Source: Spirochaetota bacterium
GTDB lineage: Bacteria; Spirochaetota; UBA4802; UBA5368
Direction: 5' to 3'
Length of the DNA: 64,000 nucleotides
Assembly: GCA_004297825.1 (NCBI GenBank)
Contig: SCSX01000019.1
Coordinates: 1 to 64,000, forward strand
The notes below the pieces were generated by a model. It was not told the origin of the DNA and ran no database searches. It saw only the letters and a program-made list of their open reading frames with translations. Of this stretch, positions 16,935 to 25,224 are shown piece by piece. The first letter of the stretch is position 1. Every line of letters begins with the position of its first letter. The translations under genes and the position numbers were made by a program.

Positions 16935-16986
16935 TTGACAAATTATGGGACATAAATAATATGAGTGAGTGCTTGCTCACTATAAT
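16935..16986 (+). promoter_or_regulatory. Promoter with overlapping TetR-type palindrome
   Basis: TTGACA (16935-16940) and TAATAT (16957-16962) form a promoter with a 16-base spacer. Immediately downstream is AGTGAG-N6-CTCACT (16964-16981), an inverted repeat of the form bound by TetR-family repressors, and TATAAT at 16981-16986. It would control the zinc-ribbon gene at 17150. No regulator gene is adjacent. Activity is inferred from sequence. Confidence 0.5.
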
Positions 16987-17149
16987 GCCAAAGTATTAAT
17001 AGTTATCGCCGGGAGAAGGAATCGCCGCGGCAGTTATTGAGCGGGGGATGCCGTCCCGGAAAAGTTGGAAATTTAGATTTTCCTCATGCCCTGGAGCGAA
17101 ACGCTCGATAAGGGAGATGAGGGAAGTATTTTCGCCCAAGGAGGAATCG

Positions 17150-17329
17150 ATGATCAATTACAATATGCAGAGCGATTACGAGATCATCGCGAAACACTGC
17201 CCGCGCTGCGAAGCGCTCGTGATGGCCGCGGTGGTACGCACCGTGCAGGGGGAATTCTACAAGTACAGGGACCTCAAGTGTTCGCGGTGCGACTGGAACA
17301 GCGCCGTAACCGCGATAAAAAATTCTTGA
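17150..17329 (+). CDS. Small zinc-ribbon protein
   Basis: A 59-residue protein starting at ATG 17150 behind a strong AAGGAGG. It contains two CxxC knuckles (CPRC at 20-23 and CSRC at 46-49) separated by a beta-hairpin-like stretch, a treble-clef or rubredoxin-like zinc ribbon. Small proteins of this kind bind nucleic acid or protein partners; no family name was recognised. The upstream region carries a strong promoter with an operator-like palindrome, so expression is probably switched. A longer in-frame start at 17048 lacks a ribosome site and was rejected. Confidence 0.7.
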   Translation: MINYNMQSDYEIIAKHCPRCEALVMAAVVRTVQGEFYKYRDLKCSRCDWNSAVTAIKNS

Positions 17330-17508
17330 TAAATTCCGCGCGTTCAGCATCCTGACACCGTCCTTAACGACTGCCGGTTGATCTCTTCGCCGGCGTTTTC
17401 ATTTTAAGAACACGCAAAATATCCGTCGGCACTGGACCCGCTTCCCCGAATACGCAAGGATCACGGCAGGGGGGCTGGCGCCGATAGGTCAATCCCGGGG
17501 TACCACAC

Positions 17509-18015
17509 ATGGCAATGGAGCAGACGCTCATCATCATCAAGCCCGACGGACTCGTGAAGTCCCTCACGGGCAACATCCTCTCGAGGCTCGCCGAGGCGAA
17601 GCTCATTATCGTGGGCGCGAAGGCGGTCCACGTGAGCAGGGACCTCGCGGTGACGCATTACGAGCATTTAAAAGACAAACCCTTCTTCGAAGAGCTCATC
17701 GACTACATCATGGGCAAGCTCCACGGATCCAACCGGGTCGTCGCCTTCGTCTACCAGGGTGAGAACGCGATCCAGCGCATACGCGATATCGTGGGCCACA
17801 CCGATCCCGAGAAGGCCAACCCCGTGAGCATCCGCGGCGCCTACGGGCGCATCACCACCTCGGGCGTGTTCGAGAACGTCGTGCACGCATCCTCAAGCCC
17901 CGAGGACGCCGAGAAGGAAATCAAGCTCTGGTTTCAGCCCTACGAGCTGGTCGAGGATATCTACCCGGTCAAAGAGACCGTGCTCAAGGAAGTCAAAACA
18001 ACCGTGTGGGCCTGA
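17509..18015 (+). CDS. ndk: Nucleoside diphosphate kinase
   Basis: A 168-residue NDP kinase, which transfers phosphate from NTPs to NDPs through a phospho-histidine. IIIKPDGLVK opens the protein, RGAYGR binds nucleotide, and NVVHASSS carries the active-site His, although the usual following Asp is Ser. It is longer than the common 140-residue form because of an internal segment (FVYQGENAIQRIRDIVG) and a C-terminal extension ending TVWA. ATG 17515 is an alternative start. The adk gene follows 25 bases later, a sensible nucleotide-metabolism pair. Confidence 0.93.
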   Translation: MAMEQTLIIIKPDGLVKSLTGNILSRLAEAKLIIVGAKAVHVSRDLAVTHYEHLKDKPFFEELIDYIMGKLHGSNRVVAFVYQGENAIQRIRDIVGHTDPEKANPVSIRGAYGRITTSGVFENVVHASSSPEDAEKEIKLWFQPYELVEDIYPVKETVLKEVKTTVWA

Positions 18016-18040
18016 GCGCACGGGAACGCGGGGTAACGCC

Positions 18041-18688
18041 ATGAGAGTTATACTGCTCGGAGCGCCGGGCGCGGGGAAGGGGACCATCTCCTCGCTCCTG
18101 GTCGGGAAATACGGCATCGTCCAGGTATCCACCGGCGACATCCTCCGCAACGAGGTGAAAAAGGCCTCGGCGGTGGGGAAGCAGGCGGCCGAATACATGA
18201 ATGCCGGCGCGCTCGTTCCGGACGAAGTCATTATGGATTGCATCCGGGAGCGCTTGAAAGAGCCCGATTGCGCGAAGGGCTTCATCCTGGACGGGTTTCC
18301 GCGCACGCGCGCACAGGCCGATGCGCTCAAGGCGCTGCTTGCCGGGATGGGCCTGAAGCTGGACGCTGTGGTGAACCTCGAGGCGCCCGAGGACGTGCTC
18401 CTGAAAAGGCTCACGAGCAGGCGCACCTGCTCGAACACCAACTGCCAGGCGATATTCAATATCTATACGAAGCCCCCCCGGGTGGAGGGGAAATGTGACG
18501 TGTGCGGCAGCCCCGTCATTCAGCGCGACGACGAGACCGAGCCCGTCATACAGGCGCGCCTGGCGACGTACCGCGAAAAGACGGCGCCGCTCATCGAGTA
18601 TTACGCGAAGGACCCGGAATTCTTCTCCGTGCCCTGCCTCGACGCGAAGGAATGCTTTTCGGCGATCGACGCGCGTTTGAAGAAATAG
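18041..18688 (+). CDS. adk: Adenylate kinase
   Basis: A 215-residue adenylate kinase catalysing ATP + AMP to 2 ADP. The P-loop GAPGAGKGT is at 7-15, the NMP site is VSTGDILR, and FILDGFPRTRAQA follows. The LID holds zinc through C-x4-C (TCSNTNC) and CDVC, with TxPLIEYY after it. This is the canonical copy; a divergent paralogue is at 7378-8061. It is downstream of ndk and followed by a small hairpin (CGTGCAT/ATGCACG, 18701-18725). Confidence 0.93.
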   Translation: MRVILLGAPGAGKGTISSLLVGKYGIVQVSTGDILRNEVKKASAVGKQAAEYMNAGALVPDEVIMDCIRERLKEPDCAKGFILDGFPRTRAQADALKALLAGMGLKLDAVVNLEAPEDVLLKRLTSRRTCSNTNCQAIFNIYTKPPRVEGKCDVCGSPVIQRDDETEPVIQARLATYREKTAPLIEYYAKDPEFFSVPCLDAKECFSAIDARLKK

Positions 18689-18740
18689 CCTTGACTCATA
18701 CGTGCATGTGGTTCACAAATGCACGAAATGATAGTCGTCC

Positions 18741-18826
18741 GGAGAGGTGCCAGAGTGGCCGAACGGGGCGGTCTCGAAAACCGTTGAGGGCTTTGCCCTC
18801 CGAGGGTTCGAATCCCTCCCTCTCCG
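18741..18826 (+). tRNA. tRNA-Ser (anticodon CGA)
   Basis: The acceptor stem GGAGAGG/CCTCTCC has discriminator G. The anticodon stem GCGGT/ACCGT holds loop CTCGAAA with anticodon CGA. A long variable arm (TGAGGGCTTTGCCCTC) and T loop TTCGAAT mark it as a class II serine tRNA. Confidence 0.95.
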
Positions 18827-18853
18827 CAGAATCAAATCCCCGCCGCTTAAAGA

Positions 18854-18952
18854 CGTGTAAGAATAGGAGATGTGGGGATAGAAGAGATTCTATCCTCGGA
18901 CTTTATCTCTTCCATCGCCTTTAACCATCTCCTTATCTCCAATTCTTACACA
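18854..18952. repeat. CGTGTAAGA dispersed repeat, two copies in inverted orientation
   Basis: One copy (CGTGTAAGAATAGGAGATG, then GGGGATA, 18854-18880) faces a second inverted copy (18925-18952, reading GTGTAAGAATTGGAGAT on the minus strand). Between them is a smaller hairpin, ATAGAAGAGATTCTAT. The pair forms a potential 99-base stem-loop between two tRNA-Ser genes. Confidence 0.55.
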
Positions 18953-18988
18953 CCTTGCTTGTTCCGGCACGCAGCTTAAAATTTACTA

Positions 18989-19016
18989 TTGACAAACATG
19001 CACCCCTGAATTACGA
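18989..19016 (+). promoter_or_regulatory. Promoter of the second tRNA-Ser
   Basis: TTGACA (18989-18994) and TTACGA (19011-19016) are separated by 16 bases, 36 bases before the tRNA. The -10 is imperfect. Confidence 0.4.
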
Positions 19017-19052
19017 AGTCAGGGTGCCGCGGCACAGGACTTGAAAAAACCC

Positions 19053-19137
19053 GGAGAAGTGTCTGAGTGGCCGAAGGAGCACGGTTGGAAACCGTGTGTA
19101 GCGCAAGCTACCGAGGGTTCGAATCCCTCCTTCTCCG
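19053..19137 (+). tRNA. tRNA-Ser (anticodon GGA)
   Basis: The acceptor stem GGAGAAG/CTTCTCC has discriminator G. The anticodon stem CACGG/CCGTG holds loop TTGGAAA with anticodon GGA. The variable arm is TGTAGCGCAAGCTAC and the T loop TTCGAAT. Confidence 0.95.
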
Positions 19138-19161
19138 CATCCTACAAAAAAACGAAACACG

Positions 19162-20880
19162 ATGTCATATCAGGTAATAGCCCGGAAATGGCGCCCCCAG
19201 GAGTTTGACGGCGTCATCTTCCAGGATCATGTTTCCCGCACAATAAAAAACGGCATAAAGAAGGGGCGCATCTCGCACGCATTCCTGTTTTCGGGACCGC
19301 GCGGGGTGGGGAAGACCACCATGGCCCGCATCCTCGCGCGCGCGCTCAATTGCGTGAACGGTCCCACCGAGAGCCCCTGCGGCGTCTGCGAGCACTGCAC
19401 CGAGATTCGCGCGGGGAATTCGTTCGACGTCATCGAGATCGACGGGGCGTCCAACAGCGGGGTCGATCATATCCGCGAGCTGCGTGAGAACGTCAATTTC
19501 GCGCCCGCGAAGTGCCGCTACAAGGTCTACATCATCGACGAGGTGCACATGCTTTCGCGGGAGGCCTTTAACGCCCTCCTGAAAACGCTCGAGGAGCCGC
19601 CCGCGCATATCGTCTTCGTCTTTGCCACTACCGAGTTCCACCGCATCCCCGAGACCATACTCTCGCGCTGCCAGAAATTCTTTTTCAAGAAGATATCGAT
19701 CGACGCCATCGTCGCCCATCTCGCCTCCATCGTGAAGGCCGAGGGCTTCTCGATCGACCCGAAAGCCCTTTATCCCGTGGCCCGCGCCGCCGACGGCTCC
19801 ATGCGCGACGCGCAGTCGCTCCTGGACCAGATGCTCTCCTTCGCCGAGGGCGAGGTCGGGGAGGAGGACGCCCTCGCGATCCTGGGGGTGGTGCCGCTGG
19901 GAAGCTACCTGCTCCTCCTGGAAACCATGTCCGCGGGCGGCCGCCGGGAGGCGGTCATGGAGGTGGACCGCGTGATCGAGCTGGGCGTGGACATCGCGCG
20001 CTACGCCGCCGGGCTCGTGGACGCGATACGCGCGCTCCGGCTCGTGAAGAACGGCATTGCGGTGCAGGAGCTTTTAGGCTATTCGGCCGAGGAGACGGCG
20101 GCGATAACGGCGCTTGCCGGGCGCTTCGTCGACGAGGAGCTCTCGGGAATTTTCAGGATCGGGAGCGATCTCCTGGCCGACCTGCGCACCTCCGCGAACG
20201 AAAGGATAAACCTTGAAATGGCGCTGCTGGACATGATCGCCCTCAAGAACGCCCCCTCCATCGCCGCGCTTCTTAAAATGCTCGACGAGGGGGGTCCGAT
20301 ACGGCCATCGGCCGGGGACGCGAAATCCGCCCCGGCGAACCCGGCGGCGGAAAAGTCCGCCCCTGCGAAGCCCGCGCGCCCGGCGGAGGCCAGGGCCCCC
20401 AGGACCGATGAAAAGCTTCTCCCTAAAAAACAGTCCAATGCGAAGGCGGCACCCCAGGGCGTTCCCTCGGACGCGCAGATGCGCGCGGCATGGCGCGATC
20501 TCATCAAGGAGATCGAGACCACGCGCTCCTTCCTCCATTTCAATCTCAAGGAGGCCCGCGTCGAGCTTCGCGACAGGACGCTCGCGATAATATTCCCCGA
20601 GGGCGGTGGTCACGAATACAACAGCAGGGTGCTCGACAGGGCCGCGCAGGATTTCATTAAGGAAGAATTGTTAAAGCGCACCGGCTTCGAAGCGGGCCTG
20701 TTCGTAACCTCGGGGCCGCGTGTGCGCGAGGAAGAGCCCGCAATCGAGGAGGCCCCGCCTCCGCCGGAGGCGGAGATGATCATGAACCCCGAGACGGATG
20801 AGATCAAGATGACGAATCCCGTCGTGGAAAAAGTCAGGGACGCGTTCAGCGGCAAGATACTGGAAAAAGGAGACGAATGA
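19162..20880 (+). CDS. dnaX: DNA polymerase III subunits gamma/tau
   Basis: A 572-residue clamp-loader ATPase. Domain I has SGPRGVGKTT (Walker A), a four-Cys zinc module (CGVCEHC and an upstream Cys), DEVHMLS (Walker B) and TTEFHRIPETILSRCQ with the sensor/arginine-finger SRC. Domains II-III run to about residue 365, followed by an Ala/Pro/Lys-rich linker (380-435) and a C-terminal domain resembling tau domain V. No clear slippery heptamer for a gamma frameshift was found. It lies 24 bases after tRNA-Ser and overlaps ybaB by four bases, the usual dnaX-ybaB-recR operon. Confidence 0.95.
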   Translation: MSYQVIARKWRPQEFDGVIFQDHVSRTIKNGIKKGRISHAFLFSGPRGVGKTTMARILARALNCVNGPTESPCGVCEHCTEIRAGNSFDVIEIDGASNSGVDHIRELRENVNFAPAKCRYKVYIIDEVHMLSREAFNALLKTLEEPPAHIVFVFATTEFHRIPETILSRCQKFFFKKISIDAIVAHLASIVKAEGFSIDPKALYPVARAADGSMRDAQSLLDQMLSFAEGEVGEEDALAILGVVPLGSYLLLLETMSAGGRREAVMEVDRVIELGVDIARYAAGLVDAIRALRLVKNGIAVQELLGYSAEETAAITALAGRFVDEELSGIFRIGSDLLADLRTSANERINLEMALLDMIALKNAPSIAALLKMLDEGGPIRPSAGDAKSAPANPAAEKSAPAKPARPAEARAPRTDEKLLPKKQSNAKAAPQGVPSDAQMRAAWRDLIKEIETTRSFLHFNLKEARVELRDRTLAIIFPEGGGHEYNSRVLDRAAQDFIKEELLKRTGFEAGLFVTSGPRVREEEPAIEEAPPPPEAEMIMNPETDEIKMTNPVVEKVRDAFSGKILEKGDE

Positions 20881-21197
20881 TGGGACTTGGCGATATCGGA
20901 CAGATAATGAAATTGCAGAAGGAATTCAAGAACATCCAGAAAAAACTCCAGAAGACCGAATGCGAGGGCGCAAGCGCCGACGGGTCGGTCAAGGCGAGGG
21001 TGAACGGGGAATACAGGGTCACCGACATTCAGGTCGCCGATGCGCTGTTAAAGGCGGGCGACGCGAAGAAGCTCGAAAAGATGGTGATACAGGCGGTGAA
21101 CGCCGCCGTCGACAGGACCAAGGAAGTCGCCGCCCAGGAGATGCAGAAACTCACCGGGGGGTTGAATATCCCCGGGCTTGGAAATTTCTTGAAGTAG
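20877..21197 (+). CDS. ybaB: YbaB/EbfC nucleoid-associated protein
   Basis: A 106-residue YbaB/EbfC family protein, a small dimeric DNA-binding protein located between dnaX and recR in most bacteria. The helical N terminus (IGQIMKLQKEFKNIQKKLQ) and the central RVNGEYRVTDIQV strand are typical. The start overlaps the dnaX stop (ATGA), and a second ATG follows directly (20880), so the first codon is ambiguous. In Borrelia the orthologue EbfC binds a palindrome upstream of surface protein genes; the function here is assumed to be nucleoid organisation. Confidence 0.92.
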   Translation: MMGLGDIGQIMKLQKEFKNIQKKLQKTECEGASADGSVKARVNGEYRVTDIQVADALLKAGDAKKLEKMVIQAVNAAVDRTKEVAAQEMQKLTGGLNIPGLGNFLK

Positions 21198-21207
21198 GTG
21201 TGTATCC

Positions 21208-21804
21208 GTGAGTATGCCCGCAAGCCTTGAAGCGCTCATCCGCGAGCTTTCCCGCCTGCCGGGGGTAGGGCCTAAAAGCGCCTCCAGGCTCGCGTTCCAT
21301 ATCCTGAAGGCCGGCCGGGAGGACGTGGAGAGGCTCTCACGGGCGCTCGTCACCGTGAAATCAAGCATCACCCGCTGCGCCCGCTGCGGCGGGATAGCCG
21401 AGGCCGAGTATTGCGCGATCTGCACGGATCCCGCGCGGGACCATGCGATTATCTGCGTGGTGGAAGAAGCCAATGACGTGCTCACGGTGGAAAAGACCGG
21501 GGAATTCAAGGGGACCTACCACGTGCTGGGAGGGGTGATCGCGCCGCTGGACGGGATCGGTCCGGACGACCTTAACATAACGAGCCTGCTGGAGCGCGTC
21601 CCCCGGGAAGGGGTGCGCGAGATTATCGTCGCCACGAACCCCACGGTCGAGGGGGACGCGACAAGCCTCTACCTGGCGGGGCTCATCAAGCCCCTGAGCG
21701 TGCGGGTCATGCGGATCGCGCACGGTCTTCCCGCCGGCGCCGACCTGGAATTCGCCGACAGCGTCACCATCGCGCGTTCGATAGCGGGAAGGGTGGACCT
21801 TTAG
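21208..21804 (+). CDS. recR: Recombination mediator RecR
   Basis: A 198-residue RecR, the ring protein that works with RecF/RecO to load RecA on gapped DNA. The N-terminal helix-hairpin-helix (LPGVGPKSASRLAFHIL), a zinc module (CARCGGIAEAEYCAIC) and the Toprim domain (IICVVEEANDVLTVEKTG, then HVLGGVIAPLDGIGP) are all present in the usual order. The start GTG 21208 or ATG 21214 cannot be separated. It is the last gene of the dnaX operon and ends 13 bases from the convergent der gene. Confidence 0.95.
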   Translation: MSMPASLEALIRELSRLPGVGPKSASRLAFHILKAGREDVERLSRALVTVKSSITRCARCGGIAEAEYCAICTDPARDHAIICVVEEANDVLTVEKTGEFKGTYHVLGGVIAPLDGIGPDDLNITSLLERVPREGVREIIVATNPTVEGDATSLYLAGLIKPLSVRVMRIAHGLPAGADLEFADSVTIARSIAGRVDL

Positions 21805-21817
21805 GAAACCTGCTGTA

Positions 21818-23152
21818 TCAGCGCCCCCGGCGCGCGTTGTCCCTCTTCTTTCCCTCGATGATGAGCACCATGGGAATCCCCGTCGCCCCCAGCTGATTCT
21901 GAAGCTCCTTTTCGAGAAACCGCACGACGTCCTTTCTGAAAAGCTCCGGCCGGTTCACGAACAGCTTGAACTTCGGGGGCCTGCTTTCGGTCTGGGTGAT
22001 ATAGTATATCTTCAGCGTGTCGCCAAGCAGGGGGAGCCGCCGCGAGCGCTGTATCCCCTCCATGATCTTGTTGAGCCGGGGGGTGTCGATGCGCGTGTTC
22101 GCGCGATCGTTGAGATCCATGGCCAGCTCGAGCAGCTTGTGGATGCGCTGCTTCTCCTTCGCGGAGATGGAAATGATGGGAAAGTCGCCCGCCCGGTAGA
22201 ACTGAAATACGAGCTTTTCCTTGAATGCCTGGAAGGTCTTCGTATCTTTCTCTATCGCGTCCCACTTGTTTATCGCGATGATCAGGGGCTTGTGCGCCGT
22301 AAGAATCTCGTCCGAGATCTTCTTGTCCGTTTCGGTGAGGCCCGCCTGGGCGTCGATAAGATGGACGACCACGTCGGCGCGCCTGATCGAATCCCTGGTG
22401 CGCGTCACCGAATAGAAATCCACGTTTTCGGTGATCTTGCTTTTTCTCCGGATTCCCGCGGTGTCGATGACCGTGAGCCGTCTTCCCTGGAACGTGAGCT
22501 CCTCGTCCACCGAATCGCGCGTCGTTCCGGGCACGTCCGACACCACGGAACGGGTGAAGCCGGTGAGGGAATTCAGCAGCGTCGACTTCCCGCAATTGGG
22601 CCTTCCCACGATCGCGATCCTCATGTCGCTCTCGGCCGCCGCCTGCCGGCGGACGGGGAGCTCGCGCACGATCGCGTCGAGCAGGAGGCCCATGTTCGTC
22701 CGCGATTGCGCCGCCAGCGGAAGGACCTCCGAGAATCCCATCTCGTAAAAATTTGAGAGGTTTTCATATTCCTCGGCGCTGTCCATCTTGTTTACCGCCA
22801 CGATCGTGGGGAGCGAGAGCTTCCGCACTATGTCCGAAAGCTCGTAATCGAACGAGCTGGGCGCGGGATTCTCGAACAGAAGGATGATCACGCTCGAAGT
22901 GCCAAGAAAGGCCTTCGTGTTTTCAAGTATGGTCTGCGAAAGCTGCGAGGGATCGCGGATATCGAGGCCGGGCGTATCGCAGAGCATGAAGGCCGCCTCG
23001 TCATGCGTGACCGCGCACGAAAGAATGTCGCGCGTGAGCCCCGGCATGGGATCGACGATCGCCTTTTTCTGCTGGATGAGCGCGTTGAAAAGCGTGGATT
23101 TCCCCACGTTTTGCCTGCCCACTATCGTTACCACGGGTAAATTTTTTGCCAT
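21818..23152 (-). CDS. der: Ribosome assembly GTPase Der (EngA)
   Basis: A 444-residue GTPase with two tandem G domains: the first has GRQNVGKST (G1), DTPG (G3) and NKMD (G4); the second has GRPNCGKST, DTAG and NKWD. A C-terminal KH-like domain (from about residue 355) follows. Der helps 50S subunit maturation and is essential. ATG 23152 follows GGAGGCC at the right distance, so longer in-frame extensions upstream were rejected. It is monocistronic and convergent with recR. Confidence 0.95.
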   Translation of the reverse strand: MAKNLPVVTIVGRQNVGKSTLFNALIQQKKAIVDPMPGLTRDILSCAVTHDEAAFMLCDTPGLDIRDPSQLSQTILENTKAFLGTSSVIILLFENPAPSSFDYELSDIVRKLSLPTIVAVNKMDSAEEYENLSNFYEMGFSEVLPLAAQSRTNMGLLLDAIVRELPVRRQAAAESDMRIAIVGRPNCGKSTLLNSLTGFTRSVVSDVPGTTRDSVDEELTFQGRRLTVIDTAGIRRKSKITENVDFYSVTRTRDSIRRADVVVHLIDAQAGLTETDKKISDEILTAHKPLIIAINKWDAIEKDTKTFQAFKEKLVFQFYRAGDFPIISISAKEKQRIHKLLELAMDLNDRANTRIDTPRLNKIMEGIQRSRRLPLLGDTLKIYYITQTESRPPKFKLFVNRPELFRKDVVRFLEKELQNQLGATGIPMVLIIEGKKRDNARRGR

Positions 23153-23503
23153 GAGGCCTCCATTGTTGCGCACTGAACGCACCATCGGGCATCGCGCCGT
23201 CAATATCAAGCATAATTGAGGAATAGCGCCCGGGCGAGCGGCGCGGCTGATTTTATCTTGGAAATTTATTTCTAGGGGCGCGCCGCGAGACAAAAACCAC
23301 CTTTTTCCGGTTCCGTGAGCCAAGAATATTTTTAATTTTTTTTTGTCAAAAGATATTTTTTTCTTGCAAAAAAAATATTATGTCACATAGTATCGCTCGA
23401 TGCGGTTCATGGTATCGGGATTCAGTTCATAAATTGACAAAGCGGACGGATCGCGTCGGGCCTCCGGGAGGGGCCGAAAAATTAAACAAGGGTGGTGTAC
23501 TCG
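23153..23503 (+). other. Intergenic region with AT-rich promoter area
   Basis: No gene was seen. A very A/T-rich block (23325-23390) contains TTGTCA (23343), TTGCAA (23364) and several T/A runs, and a TTGACA (23434) without a clear -10. It probably holds the promoters for der (leftward) and for the H1-like gene (rightward). Confidence 0.35.
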
Positions 23504-23701
23504 ATGAAAGGGAAATCCGTTAAATCGCTTCAGGCCGACTTAAAGAGAAAGGACGCCAAGGTGAAGAAGCTCGCCGGCGATCTCAAGAAGGAAAAGGCCG
23601 GCGCTCCGGCGCTGAAGAAAGCGCTTGCCGACGCGAAGAAAGCCGAAGCCGCCGCAAAAAAGGCGAAGAAGCCCGCGAAAAAGGCCGCCAAGAAAGCCTA
23701 G
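23504..23701 (+). CDS. Lys/Ala-rich histone H1-like small protein
   Basis: A 65-residue, strongly basic protein. The first half is a charged helix (SLQADLKRKDAKVKKLAGDL) and the second is made of AKK/PAKK repeats (AAKKAKKPAKKAAKKA), like the C-terminal tail of histone H1 and bacterial H1-like proteins. It would bind DNA or RNA non-specifically through its lysines. GTG 23492 is an alternative start four codons earlier. It has an AT-rich upstream region and its own terminator, so it is a stand-alone gene that is probably well expressed. Confidence 0.7.
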   Translation: MKGKSVKSLQADLKRKDAKVKKLAGDLKKEKAGAPALKKALADAKKAEAAAKKAKKPAKKAAKKA

Positions 23702-23723
23702 CTCCAGTTTACGGTCAAGGACG

Positions 23724-23759
23724 CAAAAAGAGGGGGGATAAAAAACCTCCTCTTTTTTA
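23724..23759 (+). terminator. Terminator of the H1-like gene
   Basis: AAAAAGAGGGGGG pairs with CCTCCTCTTTTTT around an A-rich loop, giving a hairpin and T run. Confidence 0.85.
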
Positions 23760-24050
23760 TTAATTTCCCGGAAGCCGCTCATGCCGCGGGGTAGGATGCC
23801 TTGGAAGGGGTAACCGAGTTTCAAGCCATTCAAGGTCACGATTAATGAGCATTGGGTATAAAATCCGTCCATATCGAGCGCGGGGGGCTCACTTTAGCGT
23901 AAAAACCCCCTTGAGGTTAAAATTCTACAGGAACAGGGCGAATATTTCGATAATTATAAGGAAAAACTGCCGTTATATGTCTTGTAGTTATATTAATTTT
24001 CATTTATTTAGATCAGATAAAGTCCATTTCGGCGCTGTCAGGGGACGATA
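23760..24050 (+). other. Intergenic region before the PilZ-like gene
   Basis: About 290 bases without a supported gene. The part from 23920 to 24020 is AT-rich and likely contains the promoter of the next gene. A 68-codon open frame here has no ribosome site or recognisable motif and was not called. Confidence 0.35.
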
Positions 24051-25217
24051 GTGAATACCTACAAACAGAGAAAACAGCGAACCTTTGAGGAAATTAAAAC
24101 CCGCCAGGATGTGCTCGAATTCCTGAAAAACCAGTATGACAGGAAGCTGCTCATCAAGTACTCGTTCGAAAAGCGTGAGGCGAAGATAAACGAGTACCTT
24201 GAAGACGGCACGATACTCGTCGTTACCGACCCGGATTTCGAGGGGGAGGATACTATCGTCCTCTACGGGCTCATGGACAAGTATTTCGAGATAGACCTCA
24301 AGGTCGAGGAAAAGCGGGGACCGGGCTATTACCTGTGCGCCGTTACCGGGATGAAAAAGGCCATGGTGGGCAGGCGCGACCTGCGCTTCAAGATGTCCGC
24401 CGAAAAGGTGGTGGCGACCAATTTCAAGATATCAAAACACACAATCGAGATTTCGGACTTCAAGATTCCAACCACTATCAAGGTCGTGATAGACCAGTTC
24501 CAGAACCAGAACGCGAAGCTCTCCGACATCGTGCGTATCGATGTTTTCCAGGCGGGGGATCCGATTTACGACAGCATCAAGAAGACCGGCAGGACCCTGT
24601 TCGTCGAGGATGTGGGGAACAGGGAGTCGTATAACCCGGCGAACGAAGATTTTCTCGACAGCGCCGGGCTGCTCGGGGACGGTTTTGCGCAGTACATGAA
24701 GAAAAACATCGAAAAAGGATACAAATCAATCATCATCTCCCCCATATTCTACATAACGGAATCGGGGTCTTCGCTCCCCTTCGCCTATTTCGAGGTCGTT
24801 TCAAAGAAGGAGAGCATGGGTATGGACCAGGTGCTCCTCGTGAAGGATCTCTCATTCAAGCTGGTAGAGCGGATCCGGGACGCCAATACCCTGTTCATAC
24901 CCCAGCACCAGCAGGTCGTTGATATGAGCCTTGGGGGAGCGAAGCTCATGTTCACGGACGAAAACCTGAAGCGCTATGTCCCGCGCGCCAAGGGCTTCAT
25001 CTTCGATATCGTTTTCAAGCTCCAGGCCCCCATAACCATCTACGGGGAGATTCGCCACATGTTCACCGATGAAAGCTCAAACCTGTTCGTGGGTGTCGAC
25101 TTCGCGGGAAACTCGTCCCGCAAGGACGAAATGAAGAGGTTCTATTCCGTGATCAAGCCCATGGAGCTTGAATACAAGAACCGGCTGCTCAAGGAGATGA
25201 AGCAGCGCTCCAAGTAG
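24051..25217 (+). CDS. PilZ-domain protein, DUF1577-like
   Basis: A 388-residue cytoplasmic protein from a GTG start with AGGGGA upstream. It carries both hallmarks of c-di-GMP-binding PilZ domains, an RxxxR (RRDLR, about 107-111) and a DxSxxG (DMSLGG, about 290-295), but they are some 180 residues apart rather than about 25-30. The C-terminal part (IYGEIRHMFTDES, then FVGVDFAG) looks like the end of a PilZ barrel. The whole resembles DUF1577 proteins known to me from Leptospira. It may respond to c-di-GMP with one complete and one degenerate barrel. Monocistronic. Confidence 0.7.
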   Translation: MNTYKQRKQRTFEEIKTRQDVLEFLKNQYDRKLLIKYSFEKREAKINEYLEDGTILVVTDPDFEGEDTIVLYGLMDKYFEIDLKVEEKRGPGYYLCAVTGMKKAMVGRRDLRFKMSAEKVVATNFKISKHTIEISDFKIPTTIKVVIDQFQNQNAKLSDIVRIDVFQAGDPIYDSIKKTGRTLFVEDVGNRESYNPANEDFLDSAGLLGDGFAQYMKKNIEKGYKSIIISPIFYITESGSSLPFAYFEVVSKKESMGMDQVLLVKDLSFKLVERIRDANTLFIPQHQQVVDMSLGGAKLMFTDENLKRYVPRAKGFIFDIVFKLQAPITIYGEIRHMFTDESSNLFVGVDFAGNSSRKDEMKRFYSVIKPMELEYKNRLLKEMKQRSK

Positions 25218-25224
25218 CATCCGG

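Noticed and set aside
23845-24051. A 68-codon open frame before the PilZ-like gene
   Set aside because: It contains AT-rich promoter-like DNA and no motif or ribosome site.
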